NCBI GenBank assembly: GCA_965205045.1
Contig: OZ242031.1
Span: 4,588,001 to 4,652,000, forward strand
Source of the DNA: UBA6522 sp965205045
Lineage (GTDB): Bacteria > Pseudomonadota > Gammaproteobacteria > Steroidobacterales > Rariloculaceae
DNA length: 64,000 nucleotides
Direction of reading: 5' to 3'
The notes beneath the pieces are model-generated. The model saw only the letters and a program-made list of their open reading frames with translations. It did not search any database and had not been told where the DNA came from. Within the stretch, counting starts at the first letter, position 1. Each line of letters begins with the position of its first letter. Shown here piece by piece: positions 34,723 to 44,583 of this stretch. The translations under genes and the position numbers were made by a program.

Positions 34723-36426
34723 ATGACTGGCAACAAGATCATGCGATTACCGGAATCCCTGCAAAGGCGATCACGGGGACGTACCGGCGATCGCTGCCAT
34801 CCGGGCTCGACGCCCTGCATCGGCCGCCACAAGGGCGCTTTCCTGGCGGGATTCGTCACGGTGCTGTGCGGTGTATTCGCGAGTGCGCCAACGCTCGCCC
34901 AGGGCTTCGATACCTACGGTGGCGAATGGCTGACCTACGGAGGCGACCTCGCCAACACACGCTACGCGCCCCACGGCCAGATCAACGCCGAAAACTTCAA
35001 CGATCTGGAAATCGCCTGGCGCTTCAACACGGCTTCCCTGGGCCCGGAGCCCGAGTTCAATCTCCAGACCACGCCCCTGATGGCCAACGGCGTCATCTAT
35101 ACCACGGCGGGAACGCGCCGCTCGGTGGTGGCGCTGGACGCCGCGACCGGCGAACTCTTGTGGCTGCACCGCGAGAACGAGGGCGAACGCGGCGAGGTGG
35201 CGCCCCGCCAGCAGTCCGGGCGCGGGCTGGCTTACTGGAGCGACGGCGAGCAGTCCCGCATCCTCTATGTCACCAAGGGCTACCGGATGATTTCGCTGGA
35301 CGCGGTCACCGGGACTCCGGACCCGGGGTTCGGCGAAGGCGGCGTCGCGGACCTGAAACTGGAGGCCGATCAGGACATGGACCTGATCACCGGCGAAATC
35401 GGGCTGGCGGCCACGCCCATCGTGGCCGGGGACGTGGTCATCGTCGGCGCCGCGCACCTGGTCGGCAACCGTCCCGTGAGCATGCGCAATGAGAAAGGCT
35501 ACATTCGCGGCTACGACGTTCGCACCGGCGAGCGGCTGTGGATCTTTCACACGATCCCGATGCAAGGCGAGTTCGGTTTCGATACCTGGGAAGGGGATTC
35601 GGCCTCGTACACGGGCAATACCGGTGTGTGGACGCAGATCAGCGTGGACCTGGAAAACGAACTGGTATTCCTGCCGGTGGAGCAGCCGACCAACGACTGG
35701 TACGGCGGGCACCGCCACGGCGACGGGTTGTTCGGCGAGAGCGTCGTGGCCGTCGACCTGTACACGGGCGAAAGGCGCTGGCACTTTCAGCTCGTCCACC
35801 ACGGCATCTGGGACTTCGACATTCCCAGCGCCCCGGTACTGGCCGATCTTGTCGTTGACGGTCAGCCGGTCCCGGCGGTCATTCAGCCGACCAAGCAGAA
35901 CTGGCTCTACGTCTTCAATCGCCTGACCGGCGAACCGGTGTGGCCCATCGAGGAGCGTCCGGTGGAAGCGTCGGATGTTCCGGGCGAACTGGCGAGTCCG
36001 ACACAACCATTCGTCACCTGGCCGCCACCCTACGCCCGCATCACCGCCTACGACATGAACACGGGCAACATCGTCTGGCAGGTCCCCCACGGCGACACGC
36101 CGGACGAGGTGCGCGATCATCCATTGCTGGCGGGCATGGACATCCCGCGCACCGGCCGGCCCGGCCGCGGCGGCGTGCTCGCGACATCGACCCTGTTGAT
36201 CGCGGGCGAGAACGGCTTCGTCACGACACCCCACGGGCGCGGTGCCATGCTCAGGGCATACGACAAGGCGACGGGCGAGGACATCGGCGCCGTCTACATG
36301 CCGGCGCCGCAATCCGGCGCACCGATGACCTATATGCTGGACGGCAAGCAGTACATCGCGGTCGCCGCCAGCGGGCAGGGCTTCGGCGCGGAACTGCTGG
36401 CGTATGCGCTTCCTGAAGAAGAATAG
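34723..36426 (+). CDS. PQQ-dependent dehydrogenase, periplasmic
   Basis: The 567-residue protein has a long basic N-region, a signal helix (GAFLAGFVTVLCGVFASA, cleaved near TLAQ) and an eight-bladed propeller with tryptophan-docking repeats (GTRRSVVALDAATGELLW; VRTGERLWIFHT; NTGNIVWQVPHG). The stretch HHGIWDFDIPSAPVL and QPTKQNWLYVFNRLTG resembles quinoprotein glucose dehydrogenase types. It oxidises sugars or alcohols and passes electrons to the respiratory chain. Start may be 34723 or 34741; the frame is open further upstream, before the promoter. Confidence 0.88.
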   Translation: MTGNKIMRLPESLQRRSRGRTGDRCHPGSTPCIGRHKGAFLAGFVTVLCGVFASAPTLAQGFDTYGGEWLTYGGDLANTRYAPHGQINAENFNDLEIAWRFNTASLGPEPEFNLQTTPLMANGVIYTTAGTRRSVVALDAATGELLWLHRENEGERGEVAPRQQSGRGLAYWSDGEQSRILYVTKGYRMISLDAVTGTPDPGFGEGGVADLKLEADQDMDLITGEIGLAATPIVAGDVVIVGAAHLVGNRPVSMRNEKGYIRGYDVRTGERLWIFHTIPMQGEFGFDTWEGDSASYTGNTGVWTQISVDLENELVFLPVEQPTNDWYGGHRHGDGLFGESVVAVDLYTGERRWHFQLVHHGIWDFDIPSAPVLADLVVDGQPVPAVIQPTKQNWLYVFNRLTGEPVWPIEERPVEASDVPGELASPTQPFVTWPPPYARITAYDMNTGNIVWQVPHGDTPDEVRDHPLLAGMDIPRTGRPGRGGVLATSTLLIAGENGFVTTPHGRGAMLRAYDKATGEDIGAVYMPAPQSGAPMTYMLDGKQYIAVAASGQGFGAELLAYALPEEE

Positions 36427-36445
36427 CGAGAATATGGAGATTAGG

Positions 36446-37504
36446 ATGAAAGGACTTTCACTGGGGACAGCAACGGTCCTCTTGTTGTCGGGCCTGTGCG
36501 CCCACGCTCAACAGACGCTGGACATCTACTGGACCGATGCCGACGGCGCCGCCGCGACGTTGATCGTCACGCCCGAAGGCCAGTCGATCCTCGTCGATTC
36601 GGCCTTCGAACGGCCGGAGAACACCTACGCGAACCGCATCAAGGCCGCGATGGACGATGCCGGCGTCACGCAGATCGACTACGCCTTCACGACTCACTAT
36701 CAGGGCGATCACGTCGGCGGGTTGTTTGCGCTGGCTGAAATGGTGCCGATCATCGAGTTCGTCGATCATGGGGAAACGACGTTGACCGACGAGAACGGAC
36801 AGGCGCGGTACGCGCGATATGTGGAACTTGCCGCAACCGGAAAGCGAACCACGGTCCGTCCGGGCATGACCCTGCCGGTGCGGGGCGTGGACCTGATCGT
36901 CGTCGCGTCACACAAGGAGTTTCTGACGGAACCGCTCACGGGATCGGCCGAACCGAACCCCATCTGCGAGACGGCAAACCCGTCGAATCAATATTGCAGA
37001 GGCGACGAATGCGTGTCGACGGCGCTTGCGGATTTCGACGGCGAGGACATCTACAGCGCCGGATTCCAACTCTCCATGGGCAGCTTCGAGTACGTTAACG
37101 TCGGCGATCTGTCCTATGGCGGACTGCACGCCCTCGTCTGCCCCGTGAACCTCATCGGCACGATCGATCTGCTCGAGTTTCCGCACCACGGCAACGACGT
37201 GGCGCCGCAATTCGTGTCGTCGCTGGCTCCTGTCGCGGCAGTCTCCAACACCGGCGCGACCAAGGGCGGCAATCCGGACGGGTACGAGGCGGCTGCGGCA
37301 AGCCCGGGGCTTGAGGGATTCTGGCAAGCGCATTACGCGACCGGCACGGATGACGAGCACAACACCGAAAGGCGCAAGATCGCCAACCTGGCCTTTGAAA
37401 ACGAACACGGTCACTGGATCAAGGCGGAAGTGCAGCCGGACGGCAGCAGCTTCACGATCACCAACGCGCGCAACGGCTACAGCGAAACCTACACGTCGCG
37501 CTAA
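36446..37504 (+). CDS. Exported metallo-beta-lactamase-fold hydrolase
   Basis: From ATG 36446 (GGAG upstream) the 352-residue product has a signal peptide ending AHAQ and the MBL core YAFTTHYQGDHVGG. The canonical HxHxDH motif has Gln in place of the second His, and later ligands appear in FPHHGND. Such ComEC-like proteins act on phosphodiesters or lactones. The altered motif may reduce metal binding. It follows the PQQ dehydrogenase by 19 bases. Confidence 0.82.
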   Translation: MKGLSLGTATVLLLSGLCAHAQQTLDIYWTDADGAAATLIVTPEGQSILVDSAFERPENTYANRIKAAMDDAGVTQIDYAFTTHYQGDHVGGLFALAEMVPIIEFVDHGETTLTDENGQARYARYVELAATGKRTTVRPGMTLPVRGVDLIVVASHKEFLTEPLTGSAEPNPICETANPSNQYCRGDECVSTALADFDGEDIYSAGFQLSMGSFEYVNVGDLSYGGLHALVCPVNLIGTIDLLEFPHHGNDVAPQFVSSLAPVAAVSNTGATKGGNPDGYEAAAASPGLEGFWQAHYATGTDDEHNTERRKIANLAFENEHGHWIKAEVQPDGSSFTITNARNGYSETYTSR

Positions 37505-37551
37505 GAAACGGATTCTTGGGCGCATTCGAAAAGTACCGCCGGGAGACCGAA

Positions 37552-38202
37552 ATGCCGCAACTCCGTGAACTCAGCCGCAGGACTTTCTTGAAAGGAGCGG
37601 GGACGACGGCGGCCCTGGGCGCGGTCGGGGCAAGGCCGACACTGGCCGGCGCGCAAGGACTGCCGGCATCCGGTACCCGACAGACCTTCGATTTCGACGA
37701 GATCTACGATCGCAGGGGCAGCGAAAGCATCAAGTGGGACCGGCCCATCGAAGGGGTCGAAGCTGAAATCGAAGTCGGCATGGGAATCGCCGACATGGAC
37801 TTCCGCGCCGCGCTCATCGAAGGCGATGACTGGCTCGATCAACTGCTCCCCTACATCGACGCCAATCACGACTTCGTGGAACGCTACCTGCGGGAAAACA
37901 TCCCCGCGATCAAGTACACAAAGGCGCAGGGAACCTACCTGGCGTGGCTGGACGTGAGCGAATTGCCGGAGCGGGTCGGCGCCCGCGAGATGGCCGAGCG
38001 GGAGAACGGCACGGCGGAATCCACGGTCACGCCCGAGGAGATCATGCAACGCTGGTTCGGCAACAACGCGAGGGTCTACCTGAACCCGGGCAGCGCCTAC
38101 GGCACGGGCGGTGCCGGCCACATGCGCATGAACCTCGCGACGTCGCGCCTTCTCATCCGCCGGGCGCTGGACAACATATCGGCGGCAGTGGCGACGGCGT
38201 AA
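37552..38202 (+). pseudogene. Tat-exported PatB-like aminotransferase lacking its PLP domain
   Basis: The frame from ATG 37552 (GGGAG upstream) has a twin-arginine signal (SRRTFLKGAG). The N-terminus of a MalY/PatB class II aminotransferase follows (FDFDEIYDRRGSESIKWDRP; GIADMDFRAA), then abruptly its C-terminal domain (VERYLRENIPAIKYTKAQGT, AWLDVSELPERV). About 200 residues including the PLP-binding lysine are missing, yet the frame stays open for 216 codons. It should be catalytically dead. Confidence 0.8.
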
Positions 38203-38316
38203 GCCGAGGCGCCACTCCACAGAGTAATGCCTGATGGCGTGGCGTGGGTCGTTTGAAACAAATCTGCGTTTGATTGCGGTTTTTTTCGCATCATCTGTTC
38301 TCTAGTACAACCAGGC

Positions 38317-38460
38317 CGCGTGGTGCGGGTCTGCACTATGTTTCCTACGGCTTGATTACGCGTGAGCTGGAACGGGTCGGCTCCGGCTACCGCTCGATGA
38401 TGAGCGTACAGTCGTCGCTGGTCATGCTGCCGATTCACGAGTTCGGCAAGCCGCTGGCCG
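38317..38460 (+). pseudogene. Fragment of an acyl-CoA (glutaryl-CoA type) dehydrogenase
   Basis: The stretch VSYGLITRELERVGSGYRSM and MSVQSSLVMLPIHEFG matches the glutaryl-CoA dehydrogenase N-terminal domain. Upstream and downstream sequence does not continue the gene. It lies in the otherwise empty 360-base gap before the thiolase operon. Confidence 0.75.
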
Positions 38461-38564
38461 CCAGCTCGCTCGCGGGCATCTTGAATCTACTATCCGGAAA
38501 TCAGATGACGTACGCTCATATCACGTCAAGTCCATTCCAGACATTCATATAGAGGAACACGCTC

Positions 38565-39767
38565 ATGCGCCAGGCCACCATTGTTTCGACCGCCCGTACC
38601 CCGATCGGTAAAGCCTACCGCGGTGCTTTCAACAACACCTCGGCACAGGTACTTGGCGGACATGCGGTAATGAATGCCGTCGAGCGCGCCAAGGTCGACC
38701 CGGCCGAGATCGAAGACGTGATCATGGGTGCGGCGCTGCAGCAAGGCTCATCCGGTGGCAACGTCGGTCGCCAGGTGGCGCTGCGTGCGGGATTGCCGAC
38801 CAGCGTTCCCGGCATGTCGATCGATCGCCAGTGCGCTTCGGGCATGATGGCTATCGCTACCGCAGCAAAGCAGGTCGTCGAAGACGGGATGCAGGTGACC
38901 GTCGGCGGCGGGCTCGAATCGATTTCACTGGTACAGAACAAGCATCGCAACCTCTACCGCGCACAGGATGAATGGCTGAAAGAACACGTGCACGCAGTCT
39001 ACATGTCGATGCTGGAAACGGCGGAGATCGTAGCCGAGCGCTACGGCGTCAGCCGTGAGTCGCAGGACGAGTTCGCATTCCAATCACAGCAGCGTACAGC
39101 GATCGCGCAACAGGCTGGAAAATTCGACGACGAGATCGTGGCGCTGACGTCTACCATGTTGGTACAGGACAAGGAGACCAGGGAGATTTCACAGCGCGAA
39201 GTGACGCTGGAAAAAGACGAAGGCAACCGGCCGTCGACGACGACGGATGGCCTTGCGGCGCTGCAGCCCGTGTTCAAGGACGGAATGGTCGTCAGTGAAG
39301 GCAAGCACATTACCGCCGGCAATGCCTCGCAACTTTCCGATGGCGCCTCGGCTGCGGTGGTCATGGAGGCCAGGGAAGCCGAGCGGCGCGGTCTGCAGCC
39401 ACTCGGAATCTATCGCGGCATGGTTGCCGCCGGCTGCTCGCCGGATGAAATGGGCATCGGACCCGTCTATGCGGTGCCGAAGTTGCTGGAGAAACATCAT
39501 CTCAAAATGGACGATATCGATCTTTGGGAACTCAACGAGGCGTTTGCCGTGCAGGCTCTCTACTGCCGTGACAAGCTCGGCATCCCCAATGAGAACCTCA
39601 ATGTCAACGGCGGGGCGATCTCGATCGGCCACCCGTACGGGATGTCGGGCGCGCGCCTGGTCGGCCACGCCTTGATCGAGGGTAAGCGCCGCGGCGCCAG
39701 GAACGTTGTCGTCACGATGTGCGTCGGCGGCGGCATGGGCGTAGCCGGCCTGTTCGAGGTGGTGTAG
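38565..39767 (+). CDS. Acetyl-CoA acyltransferase (thiolase)
   Basis: The 400-residue protein has all thiolase residues: nucleophile C90 (DRQCASGMM), H356 (SIGHPYGMSGARL) and C386 (MCVGGGMG). It cleaves 3-ketoacyl-CoA or condenses acetyl-CoA. First gene of a rightward operon with a 3-hydroxyacyl-CoA dehydrogenase, an acyl-CoA ligase and a flavin enzyme, pointing to degradation of a carboxylic acid by beta-oxidation. Confidence 0.95.
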   Translation: MRQATIVSTARTPIGKAYRGAFNNTSAQVLGGHAVMNAVERAKVDPAEIEDVIMGAALQQGSSGGNVGRQVALRAGLPTSVPGMSIDRQCASGMMAIATAAKQVVEDGMQVTVGGGLESISLVQNKHRNLYRAQDEWLKEHVHAVYMSMLETAEIVAERYGVSRESQDEFAFQSQQRTAIAQQAGKFDDEIVALTSTMLVQDKETREISQREVTLEKDEGNRPSTTTDGLAALQPVFKDGMVVSEGKHITAGNASQLSDGASAAVVMEAREAERRGLQPLGIYRGMVAAGCSPDEMGIGPVYAVPKLLEKHHLKMDDIDLWELNEAFAVQALYCRDKLGIPNENLNVNGGAISIGHPYGMSGARLVGHALIEGKRRGARNVVVTMCVGGGMGVAGLFEVV

Positions 39768-39900
39768 TCGTTCAGTTACTCCGTTGACGACCAGCATTTC
39801 CGGGCCTTGGCGCCAGGAATTTTCTTTTTGCATCGGATCGCGAGGCTGTTATCTTGACGCCCTTTGATCGAGACAGGCCGGAAAGACCCTGGAGGAAATC

Positions 39901-41406
39901 ATGAAGCCGGTGAGCGCGGCCGACTACACCGTTGGTGTTGTGGGCGCAGGCACGATGGGGCAAGGCATCGCTCAGGTATCGGCTCAAGGCGGCCTCAAGG
40001 TGCTGGTGTTCGATGCCAGACCAGGTGGTGGCGCAGAGGCGGTTGCTCAGGTTGGGAAGCGCATCGACCGGCTCGTCGAAAAGGGGCGTATTGGCGAAGA
40101 TGATGCCGGCAATGCCAAGGCCAACCTGCAGGCGGTGGACGAGCTCGATGCTCTGGCCGGATGCGATGTCGTCCTCGAAGCCGTATTCGAAGACTATGGT
40201 GTCAAGGCCAGGGTCTTCAAGGACCTTGAAGCGATTGTATCCAGGGACTGCATCATCGCCTCGAACACATCTTCGATCCCGATCTCGTCGATCGCGCGCA
40301 ATTGCGAGAAACGCGACCGCGTCGCCGGGCTGCATTTCTTCGTTCCCGTACCGCTGATGAAGCTGGTGGAGGTGATCAAGGCAGCAGAAACCAGCGACGA
40401 GACGGTCGCAGCACTGACGGAACTCGGCAAGCGCATGACGCGCGTGCCTGTGACCGTTGCCGACATGCCCGGCTTCCTGGTCAACATGGGCGGGCGCGCG
40501 TTCACTACGGAAGGGCTCAGGATCGCACACGAGTCGGTCGCGCGACCGGAACAGATCGATGCCATCATGCGCGACTGCCGCGGCTTTCGGATGGGTCCGT
40601 TCGAACTCATGGACCTGATCGGGATCGATGTCAACTTTCCGGCGAGCCGCCAAATCTACGACGGCTATATGCAGGATCCGCGGATCAAGACATCGCCGAA
40701 CCACGAGGCGATGTTCAATTCCGGACAGTTCGGCCGCAAGACCGGTGGCGGCTGGTACCAATATTCGCACGGCAAGATGGTCGAAGCGCCATCCGCTGAC
40801 CATGCGACCGGTGCGGCGCCTGCGGGCAAAGCAGCGCTGGCGGAAGCCGACGATGCGCTTGCCGCCCTGTGCAGGGAACTCGAGCTCGCGCTGGGTGAGG
40901 ATGACGGGTCGTGCCCGATTCTTGCCGCGCCGTTCGGCGACGATGCGACCCATACGGCATTGCGCACCGGTGCTGACCACACGCGCCTGGTGTGCGTCGA
41001 CCTGTCATGCGACACCTCCAGACGCCTGACGATCATGACCGCGCCCGGTGCCGACCCGGCGATACGTGACTGCGTTGCAGCCGCTGCGAATGCTGCCGGC
41101 CGCGCCGTTACCGCGATCGGCGACAGCCCCGGCTTTGTCGCGCAACGCATGACCGCGATGATCGCCAATCTCGGCTGCTACATGGCGGAGGTGTCGCTGG
41201 CGACACCGGACGACATCGATCTCGCCCTGAAGTTGGGCTTGAATTATCCGCTCGGGCCGTTGGAGCTGGCCGCCGATCTCGGGCTGAATCGATGCCTGCA
41301 GATTCTTGAACGCATGCAGGCCATCACCGGCGAAGATCGCTACCGCCCAACAATGTGGTTGCAGCGTCGTGCTGCGCTTGATCTGCCGATCCATCTGCCT
41401 CACTAG
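39901..41406 (+). CDS. 3-hydroxyacyl-CoA dehydrogenase, two C-terminal domains
   Basis: The 501-residue protein has the NAD motif GAGTMG (residues 15-20), the substrate part SNTSSIPI and HFFVPVPLMKLVEV, then a second C-terminal domain after residue 390 (ITAIGDSPGFVAQRMTAMIA-like), as in PaaH-type enzymes. It makes 3-ketoacyl-CoA for the thiolase. ATG 39901 has GGAGGAAATC directly upstream. Confidence 0.93.
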   Translation: MKPVSAADYTVGVVGAGTMGQGIAQVSAQGGLKVLVFDARPGGGAEAVAQVGKRIDRLVEKGRIGEDDAGNAKANLQAVDELDALAGCDVVLEAVFEDYGVKARVFKDLEAIVSRDCIIASNTSSIPISSIARNCEKRDRVAGLHFFVPVPLMKLVEVIKAAETSDETVAALTELGKRMTRVPVTVADMPGFLVNMGGRAFTTEGLRIAHESVARPEQIDAIMRDCRGFRMGPFELMDLIGIDVNFPASRQIYDGYMQDPRIKTSPNHEAMFNSGQFGRKTGGGWYQYSHGKMVEAPSADHATGAAPAGKAALAEADDALAALCRELELALGEDDGSCPILAAPFGDDATHTALRTGADHTRLVCVDLSCDTSRRLTIMTAPGADPAIRDCVAAAANAAGRAVTAIGDSPGFVAQRMTAMIANLGCYMAEVSLATPDDIDLALKLGLNYPLGPLELAADLGLNRCLQILERMQAITGEDRYRPTMWLQRRAALDLPIHLPH

Positions 41407-41475
41407 TGGCCTGTATCGGCTCGCCCGGGAGCGGATTCATGAGCTGGGACACCAGAACACAACGGGACCCTGATT

Positions 41476-43557
41476 ATGACTACGATCAATGATCTTCTCG
41501 CACCAAGGTCGGTTGCCATTGTCGGCGCCTCCGACAATCCCACGCGTATTGGCGGACGGCCGCTTTCGCACTTTCAGAACCTCGGTTACGAGGGTCGCAT
41601 TTATCCTGTGAACCCCAATCGTGATGTTGTGCAGGGTCTCCAGGCCTATCCGACCCTTAATGACATCTCCGGTGACGTCGACTTTGTTCTGGTCGCTGTG
41701 CCGGCAAAATGGGTGCTCGACGTCGCGCGCGACGCTGTCGCAAAAAAAGCCAGGACCGTGATGATCTTCTCGGCCGGCTTCAGCGAAATGAGCGAGGCGG
41801 GACAGCGCGCCCAGGATGAGCTTACGCGAATTGCTTGCGACAGTGGCGTGCGCATCATCGGGCCGAACTGCTTCGGCGCATTCAATGCCGCAATCAACTT
41901 CTATCCGACATTCTCCGCGACAATCGCGTACAAGCAGCCGACACCGGGTGGTCTTGCCATCGCCAGTCAATCGGGCGCCTACGGCAGCCACATTTTCAAC
42001 CTGGCCCACCAGCGCGGACTGAATATGACTTACTGGATCACAACTGGCAACGAATGCGATGTGCATGTTGCCGAAGCGATCAAACTGCTGGCGGAGAACG
42101 ACGACGTCCAGACAATTTGCGCCTATGCAGAAAGCATCAACGACGGTGACGTGCTCGTTGAAGGTCTGGAGGCAGCGCGTGATGCGCGCAAGCCGGTGGT
42201 GTTCATGAAGGTCGGGCGCTCGGAAGTCGGCGCTGCAGCCGCCAGTTCCCATACCGCCTCATTGGCTGGCGAAGACGCGATTTACGATGCGATCCTCAAG
42301 CAATACGGTGCCTATCGCGCGCGCACCACCGAGGAAGCGCTCGATGTCGCTTATGCGGCCCGGCCGCGAATCTTTCCCATTGGCAAGCGCATTGGTCTTG
42401 TCTCCGTGTCCGGCGGTGGCGGCGTGTTGATGGCGGATGCAGCCGCTGACCATGATCTCGACGTCGCGGAAATGCCGGCTGAGGCCCAGGCGGAGATGAA
42501 GGAGCTGCTGCCGTTTGCAGCGCCACGTAACCCGGTCGACGTCACCGCGCAGATTCTCAATGATATGACGTTGGTGCCGCGCTTCACCAAGCTGATGCTC
42601 GATCAAGGCAACTACGATGCCCTGGTCGGTTTCTGGTCGGCGACCGCGAGCGTGCCTGAGATCACGTCGGCGCTGCGCAAGCACCTGGCCGAGGCCATGG
42701 ACGGTCAGGATAACAAACTCTTCATCCAATCGGTGATCGCGCCACCGGAACTCCGCAAGCAGTACGAGGACGAAGGCTTTCCGTGCATTGAAGATCCGTC
42801 AAGGGCGGTTGCAACCATGGCCGCCTTGATGTCGTACGGAATGGCGTTTGCCGCCGGCCGCCCGGCCATGCCCGAGATCCCGAACCTGCCGGCCTTGCCG
42901 GAGGGCCCGCTCGGCGAAAAGGCGGCAAAGAAAATCCTCGCCGATTTCGGTTTGCCGCTGGCGGCCGATACGCTGGCAACCAATGCTGCGGAAGCTGCAG
43001 CGGCGGCCGAACGAGCCGGCGGCCCTGTGGCGATGAAGGTCGCCTCAGCGGATATTCTTCACAAGACCGACGTTGGCGGCGTCAAACTTGGCGTCAGCGG
43101 CGACGATGGCGTGTGCGCCGCGTACGACGAAATCGTCGCCAACTCCAGGGCGGCCGTGCCAGATGCGAAAATCGATGGTGTTCTGATTTCAGCAATGGCC
43201 GCGGACGGTATTGACTGCATTCTCGGCGCCAAAGTCGATCCGGTGTTCGGGCCCATAGCGATGTTCGGTCTGGGCGGCGTCTTCACCGAAGTGCTGAAGG
43301 ATGTCAGCTTCCGGCGCGCACCGGTGAGTCCGGAAACAGCGCGCGGCATGATCGATGAATTGAAAGGCGCCGCACTGCTCAAGGGAGCCAGAGGCGCCGA
43401 ACCCTGCGATCTCGATGCGATCTGCGATGCGATTTCGAAACTATCCGTGATTGCCGCAGCCCACAGCGACGCCATCGAAAGCATTGAAATTAATCCACTT
43501 CGGGCCATGCCAGAAGGATGCGTTGGCCTCGATGCCCTCATTGTCAAACGAACCTGA
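41476..43557 (+). CDS. NDP-forming acyl-CoA synthetase, fused subunits
   Basis: The 693-residue protein joins a CoA-binding and ligase half (VGASDNPTRIGGRPLSHF; SSHTASLAGEDAIYD with the phospho-His) to an ATP-grasp half (after about 480: MKVASADILHKTDVGGVKLG). It links ATP or ADP to interconversion of an acyl-CoA and its acid. In this operon it probably activates the substrate or recovers energy from the product. Confidence 0.92.
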   Translation: MTTINDLLAPRSVAIVGASDNPTRIGGRPLSHFQNLGYEGRIYPVNPNRDVVQGLQAYPTLNDISGDVDFVLVAVPAKWVLDVARDAVAKKARTVMIFSAGFSEMSEAGQRAQDELTRIACDSGVRIIGPNCFGAFNAAINFYPTFSATIAYKQPTPGGLAIASQSGAYGSHIFNLAHQRGLNMTYWITTGNECDVHVAEAIKLLAENDDVQTICAYAESINDGDVLVEGLEAARDARKPVVFMKVGRSEVGAAAASSHTASLAGEDAIYDAILKQYGAYRARTTEEALDVAYAARPRIFPIGKRIGLVSVSGGGGVLMADAAADHDLDVAEMPAEAQAEMKELLPFAAPRNPVDVTAQILNDMTLVPRFTKLMLDQGNYDALVGFWSATASVPEITSALRKHLAEAMDGQDNKLFIQSVIAPPELRKQYEDEGFPCIEDPSRAVATMAALMSYGMAFAAGRPAMPEIPNLPALPEGPLGEKAAKKILADFGLPLAADTLATNAAEAAAAAERAGGPVAMKVASADILHKTDVGGVKLGVSGDDGVCAAYDEIVANSRAAVPDAKIDGVLISAMAADGIDCILGAKVDPVFGPIAMFGLGGVFTEVLKDVSFRRAPVSPETARGMIDELKGAALLKGARGAEPCDLDAICDAISKLSVIAAAHSDAIESIEINPLRAMPEGCVGLDALIVKRT

Positions 43558-43569
43558 GGAAATGTGATC

Positions 43570-44583
43570 ATGGCGCTACCACCCATACTGCAGAACCTGC
43601 GTATCCCTGTGATCGGTGCGCCGATGTTCATCGTCTCCAATCCCGATCTTGTCATTGCCCAGTGCACGTCCGGGATTGTCGGTGGTTTTCCGGCGTTCAA
43701 TGCGCGCGAAGAGGAAGGTGAACCCATCGAGCTCGATCGGTGGATTACACGCATCAAGGAAGGGTGTGACCGGCACAACCAGGCACACCCCGAGCGCCCG
43801 GCAGCGCCGTTCGCGACCAACCTGATCATGCATCGTTCGAACGAACGACTCGAGCGTGACGTCGACATCTGCGTCAAACAGGAAGTGCCGATCGTGATCA
43901 CGTCGCTCGGCGCGCGCGAGGAAGTCTACGAAGCGGTGCGTTCCCATGGCGGCATCACGCTGCACGACATCATCAATAACCGCTTCGCAAGGAAAGCCAT
44001 CGAAAAGGGCGCAGACGGGCTGATTGCAGTCGCAGCCGGTGCCGGCGGGCATGCGGGAATAACGTCGCCGCTCGCCCTGGTGCAGGAAATCCGCGACTGG
44101 TTCGACGGCCCGCTGGTGCTGTCCGGCTGTATTGCAAGGGGCGACTCGGTGCTGGCCGCAGAGGCCATGGGCGCCGACCTCAGCTATGTCGGGTCTGCGT
44201 TTATCGCCACAGAGGAAGCCAACGCGGTGGATGGCTACAAGGAAATGATCGTCGAAAGCGCCGCCGACGACATCATCTATACCGACCTGTTGAGCGGTCT
44301 TCACGGCAGCTATCTCAAAGGATCCGTGCGCGATGCCGGGTTGGATCCCGACAATCTCGAGACTTCCATTGCCTCAGTCCTGAAAGCGGACGAAGGCTCG
44401 TCGACGGCACCGAAGTGGAAATCAGGCTCGTCGCGACCGAAGGCGTGGAAAGACATCTGGAGCGCCGGCCAAGGTGTCGGTGCGATCAAGGACGTGCCGG
44501 CGGCGGCGGAACTTGTCGACCGCCTGGAACGCGAGTATCTGGCCGCACGCGAGCGCCTGAGCCTGAACAGTGACCGCGTCTAG
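43570..44583 (+). CDS. Nitronate monooxygenase family flavoprotein
   Basis: The 337-residue TIM-barrel protein has the family FMN-binding pattern IPVIGAPMFIVSNPDLVIAQ and the GAGGHAG loop. Many members are 2-nitropropane dioxygenase-like or enoyl reductases of unknown substrate. ATG 43570 fits the GAGGA better than the GTG at 43564. It ends the operon and converges with the symporter gene, overlapping it by four bases. Confidence 0.88.
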   Translation: MALPPILQNLRIPVIGAPMFIVSNPDLVIAQCTSGIVGGFPAFNAREEEGEPIELDRWITRIKEGCDRHNQAHPERPAAPFATNLIMHRSNERLERDVDICVKQEVPIVITSLGAREEVYEAVRSHGGITLHDIINNRFARKAIEKGADGLIAVAAGAGGHAGITSPLALVQEIRDWFDGPLVLSGCIARGDSVLAAEAMGADLSYVGSAFIATEEANAVDGYKEMIVESAADDIIYTDLLSGLHGSYLKGSVRDAGLDPDNLETSIASVLKADEGSSTAPKWKSGSSRPKAWKDIWSAGQGVGAIKDVPAAAELVDRLEREYLAARERLSLNSDRV

